Origin: Ketobacter sp.
GTDB taxonomy: Bacteria; Pseudomonadota; Gammaproteobacteria; Pseudomonadales; Ketobacteraceae
DNA length: 64,000 bases
Direction: 5' to 3'
NCBI RefSeq assembly: GCF_003671495.1
Contig: NZ_RCHN01000019.1
Span: 62,001-126,000 of the forward strand
Position numbers and translations under genes: made by a program. This document shows, piece after piece, positions 55,227 to 64,000 of this stretch (the first letter of the stretch is position 1; each line of letters opens with the position of its first letter). Below the pieces are notes generated by a model, which was given only the letters and a program-made list of their open reading frames with translations, searched no databases and was not told the origin of the DNA.

Positions 55227-56228
55227 ATGGCGGAGACGTTCAGGGCATTTTGGGTTGAGGAGACAAGCGACGGGTTTCGACACAGTGTCATCGAGCGTGC
55301 TTTGGATGATTTGCCTCCTGGGGACGTCGTCGTTAACGTTGAGTGCTCCTCCATCAATTACAAAGATGCGCTTTCTGCCTCTGGCAATCGGGGAGTAACC
55401 CGTAATTTTCCTCACACACCGGGTATTGATGCTGCCGGCACGGTTGTTTCATCCACCGATCCCCACTTCCAGCCAGGGGACCCGGTAATTGTGATGGGCT
55501 ATGACCTGGGGATGAATACTGCCGGTGGATTCGCCGAGAAAATCCGGGTTCCCGCGGGTTGGGTAATCCACCGCCCACAGCGTTTAAGTGCCGAAGATGC
55601 CATGGTGTTTGGTACAGCAGGCTTTACCGCAGCCATGAGTGTGGATACGCTCCTGCAGGTGGGTATTGCTCCGGAGCAGGGCCCTGTGTTGGTAACCGGG
55701 GCCACTGGGGGGGTTGGCATCATCGCCATTTGGCTATTGCGCAATATGGGATTTGAGGTGGTTGCGTCTACCGGAAAATCCAATCAGGATGATTTACTAA
55801 AACACGTTGGCGCCAGCAGCATTGTCGATCGTGAAACCCTGGTTGAAGGCCAAAAACGACCCATGAATAAACCGCAGTGGGCAGCAGCGGTCGATACGGT
55901 AGGCGGCCCTGTTCTCAGTAATGTGCTTAAGTCCATCCAATACGGTGGCAGTGTCGCGTGCTGTGGCATGGTGGCCGGAACTGAGATCAATACCAGTATT
56001 TTTCCCTTCATTCTGCGTGGCATCAACCTCCTGGGCGTGGACTCTGTTGAGCTACCATTGGACGTGAAACAAGACATCTGGGAAATGATTGGGAAGCATT
56101 GGATGTATCCCGATTTCAACCATTTTAAAGATTCGACCACCCGCGTCATTGGAATGGATTCACTTTCAGAGTGTCTTCAAATGGTGCTTGAGGGCCAACA
56201 TTGCGGTCGTTTTGTAGTCAGATTGTGA
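55227..56228 (+). CDS. YhdH/AcuI family NADPH-dependent acryloyl-CoA reductase-like oxidoreductase
   Basis: 333 residues, zinc-free medium-chain dehydrogenase of the YhdH type. The family start FRAFWVEE, the SSINYKDAL and PHTPGIDAAGTV motifs, the Rossmann region VLVTGATGGVGIIAIWLL, and the C-terminal GRFVVRL are typical. AcuI reduces acryloyl-CoA in DMSP degradation and other unsaturated acyl-CoAs; the exact substrate here cannot be decided. It has an AAGGAG site before the ATG. The last gene before a promoter region of the porin. Confidence 0.9.
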   Translation: MAETFRAFWVEETSDGFRHSVIERALDDLPPGDVVVNVECSSINYKDALSASGNRGVTRNFPHTPGIDAAGTVVSSTDPHFQPGDPVIVMGYDLGMNTAGGFAEKIRVPAGWVIHRPQRLSAEDAMVFGTAGFTAAMSVDTLLQVGIAPEQGPVLVTGATGGVGIIAIWLLRNMGFEVVASTGKSNQDDLLKHVGASSIVDRETLVEGQKRPMNKPQWAAAVDTVGGPVLSNVLKSIQYGGSVACCGMVAGTEINTSIFPFILRGINLLGVDSVELPLDVKQDIWEMIGKHWMYPDFNHFKDSTTRVIGMDSLSECLQMVLEGQHCGRFVVRL

Positions 56229-56239
56229 TCTCTCAACCC

Positions 56240-56260
56240 AAATCTAAATAATATAGATTT
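56240..56260. repeat. Perfect inverted repeat upstream of the porin
   Basis: AAATCTA (56240-56246), 7-base AT centre, TAGATTT (56254-56260). It directly abuts a weak promoter candidate (TTGCAT at 56259-56264, 17-base spacer, TTAAAT at 56282-56287) of the porin. Size and symmetry fit a dimeric regulator site. No match to a well-known box (Fur, Fnr, LexA) was seen. Confidence 0.55.
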
Positions 56261-56335
56261 GCATTATTGGTGCGTGATGGTTTAAATTCTGCCCCCGTAA
56301 CAAAAGCGTCATAAAAAGAGAGGGGGATCGTAAAA

Positions 56336-57511
<1,176 letters not shown>

Positions 57512-57536
57512 TCGAATCCAGTTCATCAATCAAATT

Positions 57537-57565
57537 AGCCCTGGCTTAACGGCCAGGGCTTTTGC
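57537..57565 (+). terminator. Terminator after the porin, overlapping the next ribosome site
   Basis: AGCCCTGG/CCAGGGCT (57537-57544 and 57553-57560), loop CTTAACGG, then TTTTG. Its 3' arm holds AGGG, the only Shine-Dalgarno-like sequence for the next gene (ATG at 57570), about 11 bases upstream of it. The hairpin could therefore both limit read-through and hide the ribosome site. Confidence 0.75.
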
Positions 57566-57569
57566 GTAT

Positions 57570-58085
57570 ATGAAATTCTTCAAATTAATTCTCGTAACCT
57601 ACCTGCTATGCTGGGCCGGGCCTGGATTGCCTGAGCAGGTTTATCACACCAAAGATTCATTCCTGGCCATGGCTTTCCCGGGCGGACAACCGAACACCGG
57701 AGTGGTTTGGCTGACTTCACAAAGAAAGCTCGATGCAGAAGAACTTTTAGGCCATTCCCCTTCAGAGCTGCGAATACGATACTGGTCTTTAAACGGGCGC
57801 AGTGCCTGGATACTGGATAAGATCGGCAAAGAGCAACCCATCACCATCGGTGTCATTGTGGAAGATGCCAAAGTGGAAGGCGTTGAAATCCTCGTGTACC
57901 GGGAATCCAGAGGGGGGGAAGTCAGACATGACTTTTTCAAGAAGCAATTTGAAGGGGCTCAACTGATCGATAACATTGACTTGGATCGTAACATTGATGG
58001 AATCAGTGGTGCTACGCTTTCGGTCAATGCGGTGACCAATGTAACCAAATGGGCTCTCTATCTTCATAAGCAGATTTTAGAATGA
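57570..58085 (+). CDS. FMN-binding domain protein with flavinylation motif
   Basis: 171 residues. Short hydrophobic N-terminus (residues about 4-16; cleavage or anchoring) then an FMN_bind domain. The sequence DGISGATLS at 143-151 fits the ApbE flavinylation motif, with Thr149 as the site for covalent FMN. The same motif is in NosR, RnfG and NqrC, which carry electrons at the outer side of the membrane. No apbE gene is in the window. The ATG at 57570 lies in the shadow of the porin terminator; the frame is open back to 57441. The stop overlaps the PepSY gene by 4 bases, so both are co-translated. Confidence 0.8.
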   Translation: MKFFKLILVTYLLCWAGPGLPEQVYHTKDSFLAMAFPGGQPNTGVVWLTSQRKLDAEELLGHSPSELRIRYWSLNGRSAWILDKIGKEQPITIGVIVEDAKVEGVEILVYRESRGGEVRHDFFKKQFEGAQLIDNIDLDRNIDGISGATLSVNAVTNVTKWALYLHKQILE

Positions 58086-58819
58086 AACGCGCTACATTAA
58101 TTCGTACCTTGTGGCACTGGCACCGGCGTTTGGGCTTGGTGGCTTGTGTGATCCTCTTGATATTGTCGGTTACCGGCATCCTGTTGAACCACAGTAGTCA
58201 GTTGGGATGGGATCGAGACCCGATTTCAACGCAGTGGATTCTGCATAGCTATGGGTTTGAAGGACCATCAGAGTATGAAGGTATTCAACACGGCGGTTCA
58301 TACTGGATTATTTCAGGCTATCAGTTGTTTTTGGATCAAACGCCGATCGCCTCCTGCAATACTCCTCTGCACAGTGTGGTTGAGCTATCCGAGATGGTTG
58401 CAGCGGCGTGTCTGGAGCAGGTCATGTTGTTCACTGGGGAGGGTGATCTGTTGGAAACCATCAGCGTTCTGCCCCAGCCGGGCCTGAAGTCGTTGGGCAA
58501 GAAGAGGGGGGAAGATGTGTTGATTCTTGAGTATCCAACCCAGCGCTATACCCTAGACCCAGATTCACTCGAAATAGTACCCGTGGATGGCGTTCGGAAT
58601 GAGGTCTCTACTCTGGTACCGGTCCCTCAGTCCATCAGTGAAAGCATTCAGGAGCAGTTTCGGGTAAAAGATCTCACTTGGGAGCGCTTCATCCTGGACG
58701 TACACGCCGGTCGCTGGTTCGGCGGTTGGGGTTGGGTTTTGATGGATCTGGGTGGTCTCTTGTTGCTCTTGTTGGCCATATCCGGAGTGGTTATGTACAC
58801 CCTCAGGCGTACTCGCTAA
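58082..58819 (+). CDS. PepSY-associated transmembrane protein
   Basis: 245 residues. Helix 1 at about 15-34 (LGLVACVILLILSVTGILL) is preceded by the LWHWHRRLG motif, and a second helix lies at about 218-240 after FILDVHAGRWFGGWGW. These His/Trp motifs flanking helices define the PepSY-TM family, in which His residues may bind haem. A soluble domain with two Cys (SCNTPL, AACLEQ) lies between. Coupled by an ATGA overlap to the FMN-binding gene, so together they look like a small membrane electron-transfer unit. The next gene is convergent and 2 bases away. Confidence 0.8.
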   Translation: MKRATLIRTLWHWHRRLGLVACVILLILSVTGILLNHSSQLGWDRDPISTQWILHSYGFEGPSEYEGIQHGGSYWIISGYQLFLDQTPIASCNTPLHSVVELSEMVAAACLEQVMLFTGEGDLLETISVLPQPGLKSLGKKRGEDVLILEYPTQRYTLDPDSLEIVPVDGVRNEVSTLVPVPQSISESIQEQFRVKDLTWERFILDVHAGRWFGGWGWVLMDLGGLLLLLLAISGVVMYTLRRTR

Positions 58820-58821
58820 CG

Positions 58822-59988
58822 TCAGTCCCTGCGCAACCGATCTGAAATGGCAATCGGGGTCGGGAAGCGAAAGACCACGATATAGGTAGACATCAGGAAC
58901 GTGAGAATGGCTGTTGCCTGGATGACATGGGCTGCAACCACGCCAATCAGCCCCTGCGCGCTGGCGATGAATGCGATCAGCAGCGAAAACTCACTGGTTT
59001 GACCCAGGCGGAAGCCCGCCTCCCAGGACAGGTGCTTGGATTCGCCCACTGCCTGCAGTAGTTTGGCGTGGAAGACGGGCTTCAATACCAACACCAGGGC
59101 GGTAATCAACAGGCTGGGTAGCCAGATTTCCCCCACCAGTCCCAGGTTAAAGCCGGCGCCGATCGAGAAGAAAAACAGTATCAGGAAAAAATCCCGCAAC
59201 GGCTTCAGGTTGGTGGCTATGTATTGGGCAATGGGGCTGTTGGCAAGGCTGATACCCGCAATGAACGCACCGATTTCTAATGACAGCCCCAAAGCTTCCG
59301 CTAATTCAGCAACCCCCAGACACCAACCGATGGCCAGCAGAAAGATGTATTCGTGGAAGCGGTCAAACTTCATTAGTAAGGGCAGAATGATCCAGCGCAC
59401 AAAATAACGTGCACCCAATAACAGTCCGGGCAGCGCAATGCCCACTCCCAACCAGGCCCCAACATCGCCGATATGGCCGGTGCCTGACAACAGAATCAAG
59501 ATAATGATGGCCAGGATGTCCTGGATCAGCAGAATGGCGATCAGTACTTCACCGGTGTGCTTGTGGTGCAGCATGGTAGTGGGCAGCAGCTTTATGCCGA
59601 TAATGGTGCTGGAAAACATCAGCGAAACACCCACCACCCCGGATTCCATCCAACTGAATCCAAACAGGTGGCAGATGAAAGTGCCCAGCAGACACAGAAT
59701 AACCCCGCTGGTGACGGTCACCAGGGCACTGCGACCGATCAGCTTACCGAAATTACGGGGTTGCAGATCCAGCCCAAGCAGGAACAGCAGGAAGACGATT
59801 CCGATGTGGCTGATCTGCTCCAGGGTCTTGCTGTCGGATACCAGATCCAATCCATAGGGGCCGAACAGACCGCCCAATACGATGTAGCCGATAATCAGCG
59901 GTTGGCGGGTGAACAGGGCAAACGAAGAGATGACCGCCGCACCACTGAAAATCAGAAAGATCGAAAAAACGATGGACTCAGAACCCAT
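58822..59988 (-). CDS. CPA2 family cation/proton antiporter (Kef-type)
   Basis: 388 residues with about 12 membrane helices. CPA2 features: the early GYIVLGGLFGPYGL, the GLDLQPRNFGKLIG segment and the LSLEIGAFIAGISLANSP segment, matching KefB/KefC and YbaL membrane domains. The cytoplasmic TrkA-N/RCK domain that gates KefB/C is absent; the protein ends shortly after the last helix, so it resembles short members of the family. It would exchange K+ or Na+ for H+. The ATG is at 59988. Its end lies 2 bases from the PepSY gene end. Confidence 0.82.
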   Translation of the reverse strand: MGSESIVFSIFLIFSGAAVISSFALFTRQPLIIGYIVLGGLFGPYGLDLVSDSKTLEQISHIGIVFLLFLLGLDLQPRNFGKLIGRSALVTVTSGVILCLLGTFICHLFGFSWMESGVVGVSLMFSSTIIGIKLLPTTMLHHKHTGEVLIAILLIQDILAIIILILLSGTGHIGDVGAWLGVGIALPGLLLGARYFVRWIILPLLMKFDRFHEYIFLLAIGWCLGVAELAEALGLSLEIGAFIAGISLANSPIAQYIATNLKPLRDFFLILFFFSIGAGFNLGLVGEIWLPSLLITALVLVLKPVFHAKLLQAVGESKHLSWEAGFRLGQTSEFSLLIAFIASAQGLIGVVAAHVIQATAILTFLMSTYIVVFRFPTPIAISDRLRRD

Positions 59989-60052
59989 TAAACATCAACC
60001 CCGAATACGTTGATTTCAGTGTAGCAAAATTGGTTTAACCAGAGCGGGTTGA

Positions 60053-61105
60053 TTAGCAGCAACCTCCACTTTCATTGCTGGTTGCCAGTAGCATGCGGTC
60101 AAAGGGCAGGGACGTACCGCAGCCTTCGAAAATCCCGAAATGGGTATCCCAGTTGCCAACGAATTCAAAATGGTCTTTGTAGCGGGTTTCATTGAGCATG
60201 CGGTAGGTGTTGCCACACACCGGGAACACTTTACCGGTTTCAATAAAGTGATGCTTGTCCAGAACAAGGTGATGAGGGTTGTGCGGAATGGTGCCTTTAT
60301 AGATCACCGCCTGGCCGTAATCCTCGCAGGCGGGTTCCAGTCCCTCAATCTTGAACAGACGATAAGTGGCACTGAAAAACTCAATGTGGCCGATTCTGGC
60401 TTCAATGGCAGGGTTGTCGATGGTGAGTGGCCGGTCTTCCACCAGCCTCGGATCTGCGAATCCGCAGCGCTTGGCCAGGTTGACAAAATCATTCCAGTAC
60501 AGGGCACCGCTCAGGCACTCACCGTACAACAGGGGATCGGATACCAGTGCCTGCGGTACCCGCTTGCTGGAATAAACATCGGAAAAATACATCTCTCCAC
60601 CGGGCTTCAACAAACGGTGGGCCTGCTTTAATACCGCTTCCTTATCCGGTGACAGGTTGATGACGCAATTGGAAACGATGATGTCAAAGCTGTTGTCCGG
60701 CAGGTCCAGTTGATCCAGCTTTTCGATGTAGCCTTTCAGGAACTGTACATTGGGTGCCTTGAAGCCAAATTGATCCGCATGGTAGTTCAGATGAGCGTTG
60801 GCTACGGCCAGCTGCTCGTCGGTCATATCGACGCCCACCACAAATCCGGTTTCACCCACCAGCGCCGACAGGGCATAACAGTCGCGACCGGACCCGCTGC
60901 CCAAATCCAGGATGCGCATGCCGGCCAGCAGATCTGGTGCGATCAGCCCGCAACCGTAGTAGCGGGTCATGACCTCGTCGTGAATCTTGGATAGGATGGG
61001 CTTCAGATAGTCCGGCAGGCTGGCATCGGTGCAACAGGCATTGGTCTGCAAATCCTGGCTGCTTTGAAGGGTCTTACCGTAATAATCTTGTACTTGCTCG
61101 TGCAT
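60053..61105 (-). CDS. ArsM-like arsenite S-adenosylmethyltransferase (candidate)
   Basis: 350 residues. SAM motif I ILDLGSGSGRD at about 65-75. Four cysteines fit the arsenite-binding cysteines of ArsM in order: Cys24 (NACCTD), Cys52 (YYGCG), Cys147 (VSNCVIN) and Cys197 (YGECLSG). The 50-residue gap of the last pair and the 28-residue gap of the first pair agree with algal ArsM (Cys174-Cys224 and Cys44-Cys72), as recalled. It also ends in GGCC. It would methylate As(III). The ATG at 61105 has GGAGT seven bases upstream; the frame is open to 61222. No arsR, arsB or arsC is nearby, so the role is not proven. Confidence 0.6.
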   Translation of the reverse strand: MHEQVQDYYGKTLQSSQDLQTNACCTDASLPDYLKPILSKIHDEVMTRYYGCGLIAPDLLAGMRILDLGSGSGRDCYALSALVGETGFVVGVDMTDEQLAVANAHLNYHADQFGFKAPNVQFLKGYIEKLDQLDLPDNSFDIIVSNCVINLSPDKEAVLKQAHRLLKPGGEMYFSDVYSSKRVPQALVSDPLLYGECLSGALYWNDFVNLAKRCGFADPRLVEDRPLTIDNPAIEARIGHIEFFSATYRLFKIEGLEPACEDYGQAVIYKGTIPHNPHHLVLDKHHFIETGKVFPVCGNTYRMLNETRYKDHFEFVGNWDTHFGIFEGCGTSLPFDRMLLATSNESGGCC

Positions 61106-61189
61106 GGAATGACTCCAGTCCGATGGGTCCGCAGATTGAAGATCTGCAATATGAATGAGGTTAACCTGCATTTTTGTGTATTCGGAAGC

Positions 61190-61218
61190 AAAAGAAAAGC
61201 CGCACGATGGCGGCTTTT
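61190..61218 (-). terminator. Terminator of the cysI-DUF934 unit
   Basis: On the minus strand AAAAGCCGC/GCGGCTTTT (61195-61203 and 61210-61218) with loop CATCGT, followed by CTTTTG. It lies 27 bases past the DUF934 stop. Confidence 0.85.
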
Positions 61219-61244
61219 GCAATTTTAGGTGTGGAACCCGTGTT

Positions 61245-61748
61245 TCATGGGCGGCGCAGGTAAATAGGCCGTTTCTCCACCGCGTCCGCCTGATAGGTGA
61301 CGGTAAAATCGGACAGCCCGTTCAACGCTTCCTCGATGCTGCGATCATCACGGGGCTCAAAACTGTTGAAACCGCAGCGCTGCATGTAGAACATCTGATC
61401 CCGCAACACATCGCCACAGGCTCGCAATTCACCCTGGAAGCCCAGGCGGTCCCGCAGGATGCGCGCCAGGGAATAGCCGCGACCATCCCGGAACACCGGG
61501 AATTCGATGGCGATGAGGTCGACTTTATCCAGGTACTCCACTAGAGCCTCGGGCTCCACGTCTCCGGTCACTTTAATGCCGATTTTTCCGTCCCACGCGC
61601 CGCCCTGGGCAGGCAGAACGGATGGGTTTTCAAGTAGCAGGTCAAGCGCCACCAGAATGTCTCCACTGGCAGGCATCTGACTGACATCGGTAACCTGTGT
61701 ATAAGAGTCGTCGACGATGGCCCGATCTTTGATGATTTTACGCGGCAT
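61245..61748 (-). CDS. DUF934 family protein, partner of sulfite reductase
   Basis: 167 residues. DUF934 proteins always sit next to the siroheme sulfite/nitrite reductase in pseudomonads (PA1837 with PA1838). Conserved segments visible: VALDLLLENP, VDLIAIEFPVFRDGRGYSLARILRDRLGF, GELRACGDVLRDQMFYMQRCGF. Probably an accessory or electron-transfer partner in sulfite reduction; the mechanism is unknown. The ATG at 61748 lies inside the end of cysI (11-base overlap). Confidence 0.9.
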   Translation of the reverse strand: MPRKIIKDRAIVDDSYTQVTDVSQMPASGDILVALDLLLENPSVLPAQGGAWDGKIGIKVTGDVEPEALVEYLDKVDLIAIEFPVFRDGRGYSLARILRDRLGFQGELRACGDVLRDQMFYMQRCGFNSFEPRDDRSIEEALNGLSDFTVTYQADAVEKRPIYLRRP

Positions 61749-63390
61749 AGACACGCTCCTTGAATGGGGCCATTCCAACTCGCTCATAAGTGGATAGGAA
61801 AGATTCACCTTCAATGCGTTTTTCCACGTACACATCAATGATTTTGGTGATGACGCCGGCGATGTCATTTTCAAAGAACGACGGGCCGATGATTTTACCC
61901 ACCTTGGCATCACGGCCGGAGCAACCACCCAAGGACACCTGGTAGTACTCTTCACCTTTCTTGTCGACGCCCAAAATGCCGATGTTGCCGATGTGATGGT
62001 GTCCGCACGCGTTCATGCAACCGGATATATTGAGTTCAATCTCACCCAGATCATAGAGGTAATCCAGATCGTCAAACTGGCGCTGGATCTGTTCTGCGAT
62101 GGGTATGGATTTGGCGTTTGCCAGGGAGCAGAAATCCCCACCCGGACAGCAGATGACGTCAGTCAGGCAACCGATATTAGCGGTTGCAAAGCCCAACGGT
62201 TTGAGTTCACTCCAAAGGGCAAACAACTGATCCTGCCGCACGTCCGCCAGCACCACGTTCTGTTTGTGGGTACTGCGTATTTCACCGAAACTGTAGCGAT
62301 CCGCCAGATCGGCAATAGCATACAGCTCCTCAGTGGTCACATCCCCAGGAGCCACTGCGGTTGCTTTCAGGGACAGCGTCACAGCCATATAGCCCGGCTG
62401 CTTATGCGCGGTGCAATTGCGTTTAATCCAGGCATCAAAACCGGGATTTTCTGCACGCTTCGCCACCAGCTCAGCGGGATTATCCGCCAGAGTGTCATAA
62501 GCGGGCAGGGGGAAGAAGCTCCGCATACGCTGGATCTCTGCCTCGGGCAGATCCATTTCTGAGTCTTTCATGTACTGCCATTCCGCTTCCACTTTCTCAC
62601 GGAAGGCTTCCACACCGAGGGCTTTGACCAGAATCTTGATGCGGGCCTTGTACTTGTTGTCCCGGCGCCCATAGCGGTTATACACCCGCAGGATGGCTTC
62701 GAGATAAGACAGCAGATATTTGGGTGGCAGGGCTTCGGTCACTTTTTCTGCCACAATCGGCGTTCGGCCCAGGCCACCGCCCACCCAGATGTCAAAGGCA
62801 GTGGCACCCGTGGCATCCTGTACGATTTCGACACCAATGTCGTGGAATTTGATGGCCGCCCGGTCGGATGCGGATGCGTTGACCGCGATCTTGAATTTAC
62901 GGGGCAGATAGGCGAACTCCGGATGGAACGTACTCCATTGCCGAATGATCTCGCACCATGGGCGTGGGTCTTCCAGCTCATCGGTGGCGACGCCGGCAAA
63001 TTGGTCGGTGGTCACGTTGCGGATACAGTTGCCGCTGGTCTGGATGGCGTGCATCTGCACTGAGGCCAGCTTTTCCAGAATATCTGGCACCTGCTCCAGG
63101 GCGGGCCAGTTGTACTGGATGTTCTGCCGGGTGCTGAAATGTGCGTAGCCCTTGTCGAAATCACGGGAGATCTCAGCCAGCATTCGCACCTGGGTGCTGT
63201 TCAGCATGCCGTAGGGGATGGCCACCCGCAACATGGGGGCATGGCGTTGAACGTAGAGCCCGTTCTGTAGCCTCAGGGCCAGGAATTCTTCATCAGACAG
63301 CTTACCGTCCAGAAAACGCTCGGTCTGGTTACGGTATTGAGCTACCCGCTCATTCAGCAGTTGCTGATCGTATTCGGTATATGCGTACAT
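61738..63390 (-). CDS. cysI: Siroheme sulfite reductase (nitrite/sulfite reductase family)
   Basis: 550 residues. It reduces sulfite to sulfide for cysteine and methionine synthesis, using six electrons. The siroheme/[4Fe-4S] ligands are Cys-X5-Cys in CCPGGDFC and Cys-X3-Cys in SGCMNACGHHH. Two ferredoxin-like half domains are present. The position next to DUF934 matches P. aeruginosa cysI. The chain is the ferredoxin-type, one-component kind, so the flavoprotein CysJ is not expected. The sulfide could feed metZ (9012-10205). A palindrome covers the -35 region of its promoter. Confidence 0.92.
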   Translation of the reverse strand: MYAYTEYDQQLLNERVAQYRNQTERFLDGKLSDEEFLALRLQNGLYVQRHAPMLRVAIPYGMLNSTQVRMLAEISRDFDKGYAHFSTRQNIQYNWPALEQVPDILEKLASVQMHAIQTSGNCIRNVTTDQFAGVATDELEDPRPWCEIIRQWSTFHPEFAYLPRKFKIAVNASASDRAAIKFHDIGVEIVQDATGATAFDIWVGGGLGRTPIVAEKVTEALPPKYLLSYLEAILRVYNRYGRRDNKYKARIKILVKALGVEAFREKVEAEWQYMKDSEMDLPEAEIQRMRSFFPLPAYDTLADNPAELVAKRAENPGFDAWIKRNCTAHKQPGYMAVTLSLKATAVAPGDVTTEELYAIADLADRYSFGEIRSTHKQNVVLADVRQDQLFALWSELKPLGFATANIGCLTDVICCPGGDFCSLANAKSIPIAEQIQRQFDDLDYLYDLGEIELNISGCMNACGHHHIGNIGILGVDKKGEEYYQVSLGGCSGRDAKVGKIIGPSFFENDIAGVITKIIDVYVEKRIEGESFLSTYERVGMAPFKERVYAA

Positions 63391-63507
63391 AACTTCAGTT
63401 CGTTTACTGCGTTTGACGGCCCGTAACCCTATGAAAACTAGGGGTTTGGGCGGTTAATACAGAGGATCGTGCGATTTTGAGGCGAGCAGGGTACCAGTAT
63501 GGCTTTA

Positions 63508-63545
63508 TTCATAAAAGGAATATTTTGAAATATCAATATATTGAT
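63508..63545 (-). promoter_or_regulatory. Promoter of cysI with overlapping palindrome
   Basis: Minus strand TTGATA (63531-63536), 17-base spacer, TATGAA (63508-63513). The perfect 14-base palindrome ATCAATATATTGAT (63532-63545) overlaps the -35, and AATATCAAT recurs 22 bases away (63551-63559). This suits a dimeric regulator (for example a LysR- or Rrf2-type protein; not identified). Confidence 0.5.
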
Positions 63546-63594
63546 TTATGAATATCAATCATTATTCTGTGCACTACGTGATCAAGCAGACGGA

Positions 63595-63837
63595 CTATTT
63601 TGCGGCGGCATCCAGCACATTGTTTACCACCACAATCATGGTGATGACCAGCGCGATGACGGCAATGATTCCCATCGCAATGAACTGGGACGCATCCCCC
63701 TGTTTAAAGTCCTGCTCCCGGTTCTTATCGCTTTGTATGCCAAAGATAGCGGCAACGGTGCTTTGCAGGAGCCCCAGGATGCCACGCCCCTTTTTCTTGC
63801 CCTCTTTCTTTTCCAAAGACTCTTGCTGTTCAGTCAT
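63595..63837 (-). CDS. DUF2970 family small membrane protein
   Basis: 80 residues. N-terminal basic stretch (EGKKKGRGILGLLQSTVAAIFGIQ), an internal DFKQGD, and a single C-terminal membrane helix (FIAMGIIAVIALVITMIVVV). This is the layout of DUF2970, a conserved small inner-membrane protein of beta- and gammaproteobacteria without a known function. ATG at 63837; AGGATAGG lies seven bases upstream. It follows the end of another minus-strand gene by 29 bases. Confidence 0.85.
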   Translation of the reverse strand: MTEQQESLEKKEGKKKGRGILGLLQSTVAAIFGIQSDKNREQDFKQGDASQFIAMGIIAVIALVITMIVVVNNVLDAAAK

Positions 63838-63866
63838 TTACCTATCCTGCTAGCTATCCTGTGTGC

Positions 63867-64000
63867 TCAGATTTTGATGTCTGCCCAGCGCCGTGCGCGC
63901 CATTGCGCCGCCATGATCACCGCCTGTAGCAGGCGTTGCAGCAACTGGAATATCCAGATTCCCAGCAAACCGTATCCCAAAACGGGGCCAACCAGAAAGG
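63867..64000 (-). CDS. C-terminal end of a membrane protein (truncated by window edge)
   Basis: Only the last 44 codons are in the window. The reading is a hydrophobic helix (LVGPVLGYGLLGIWIFQLL) followed by a basic tail (RLLQAVIMAAQWRARRW) and stop at 63867-63869. The pattern resembles the C-termini of MATE-type efflux proteins, but too little is present to be sure. It may be in one unit with the DUF2970 gene 29 bases downstream. Confidence 0.5.
   Translation of the reverse strand, partial: FLVGPVLGYGLLGIWIFQLLQRLLQAVIMAAQWRARRWADIKI

Overview
The window is a contiguous piece of a gammaproteobacterial chromosome of moderate GC content. Gene order closely resembles Pseudomonas and its relatives: fimV-truA-trpF-trpB-trpA-accD-folC-dedD-cvpA-purF-metZ, then folD/tRNAs/tig-clpP-clpX-lon-hupB-ppiD-yej(npp)-mltD-gloB-rnhA-dnaQ-fimL-nudC and cysI-DUF934. 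fabI, which I recall lying next to ppiD in P. aeruginosa, is absent here. The species cannot be named from the sequence; an environmental or marine member of the Pseudomonadales/Oceanospirillales is a reasonable inference.

Layout. 1-10205 is a housekeeping block on the + strand: the pilus-assembly gene fimV (5' end outside the window), tRNA pseudouridylation, the last tryptophan steps, malonyl-CoA formation, folate polyglutamylation, a divisome SPOR protein, CvpA, the first purine step and methionine by direct sulfhydrylation. 10330-20232 is one uninterrupted + strand unit of nine genes with overlaps or gaps of at most 17 bases. It holds MoxR ATPase, a DUF58 protein, a TgpA-type transglutaminase, a UPF0104 membrane protein, a HAD-UbiA fusion, homologues of DprE1 and DprE2, a lipoprotein and an outer-membrane beta-barrel. 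The middle genes match the mycobacterial route to polyprenyl-phosphate D-arabinofuranose. This is the most interesting part of the window.

20273-27201 holds acnB, a lipid A acyltransferase, miaE, lpxH, ppiB, folD and the first tRNA. 27066-36590 holds a Pro-Arg-His tRNA operon, trigger factor, ClpP, ClpX, Lon, HU-beta, tRNA-Asp and PpiD; this is a protein-quality-control island, and lon has a good heat-shock (sigma-32) promoter match. 36704-44252 is a five-gene peptide ABC importer (YejABEF/Npp type) with two periplasmic binding proteins.

44323-55215 mixes an HDOD-GAF protein, MltD, glyoxalase II, a methyltransferase, RNase HI, DnaQ, FimL, NudC, an unknown membrane protein and SohB. 55227-58819 carries an AcuI/YhdH oxidoreductase, a porin, and a two-gene FMN-binding/PepSY membrane redox module. 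58822-64000, on the - strand, carries a CPA2 antiporter, an ArsM-like methyltransferase, the DUF934-CysI sulfite reductase pair, a DUF2970 protein and the end of a membrane protein.

Four tRNAs, all with encoded CCA, and many intrinsic terminators are visible. I saw no insertion sequences, phage genes, CRISPR arrays or rRNA. No gene-free stretch exceeds 300 bases; the two longest (33736-34033 and 50589-50874) hold the hupB and fimL promoters.
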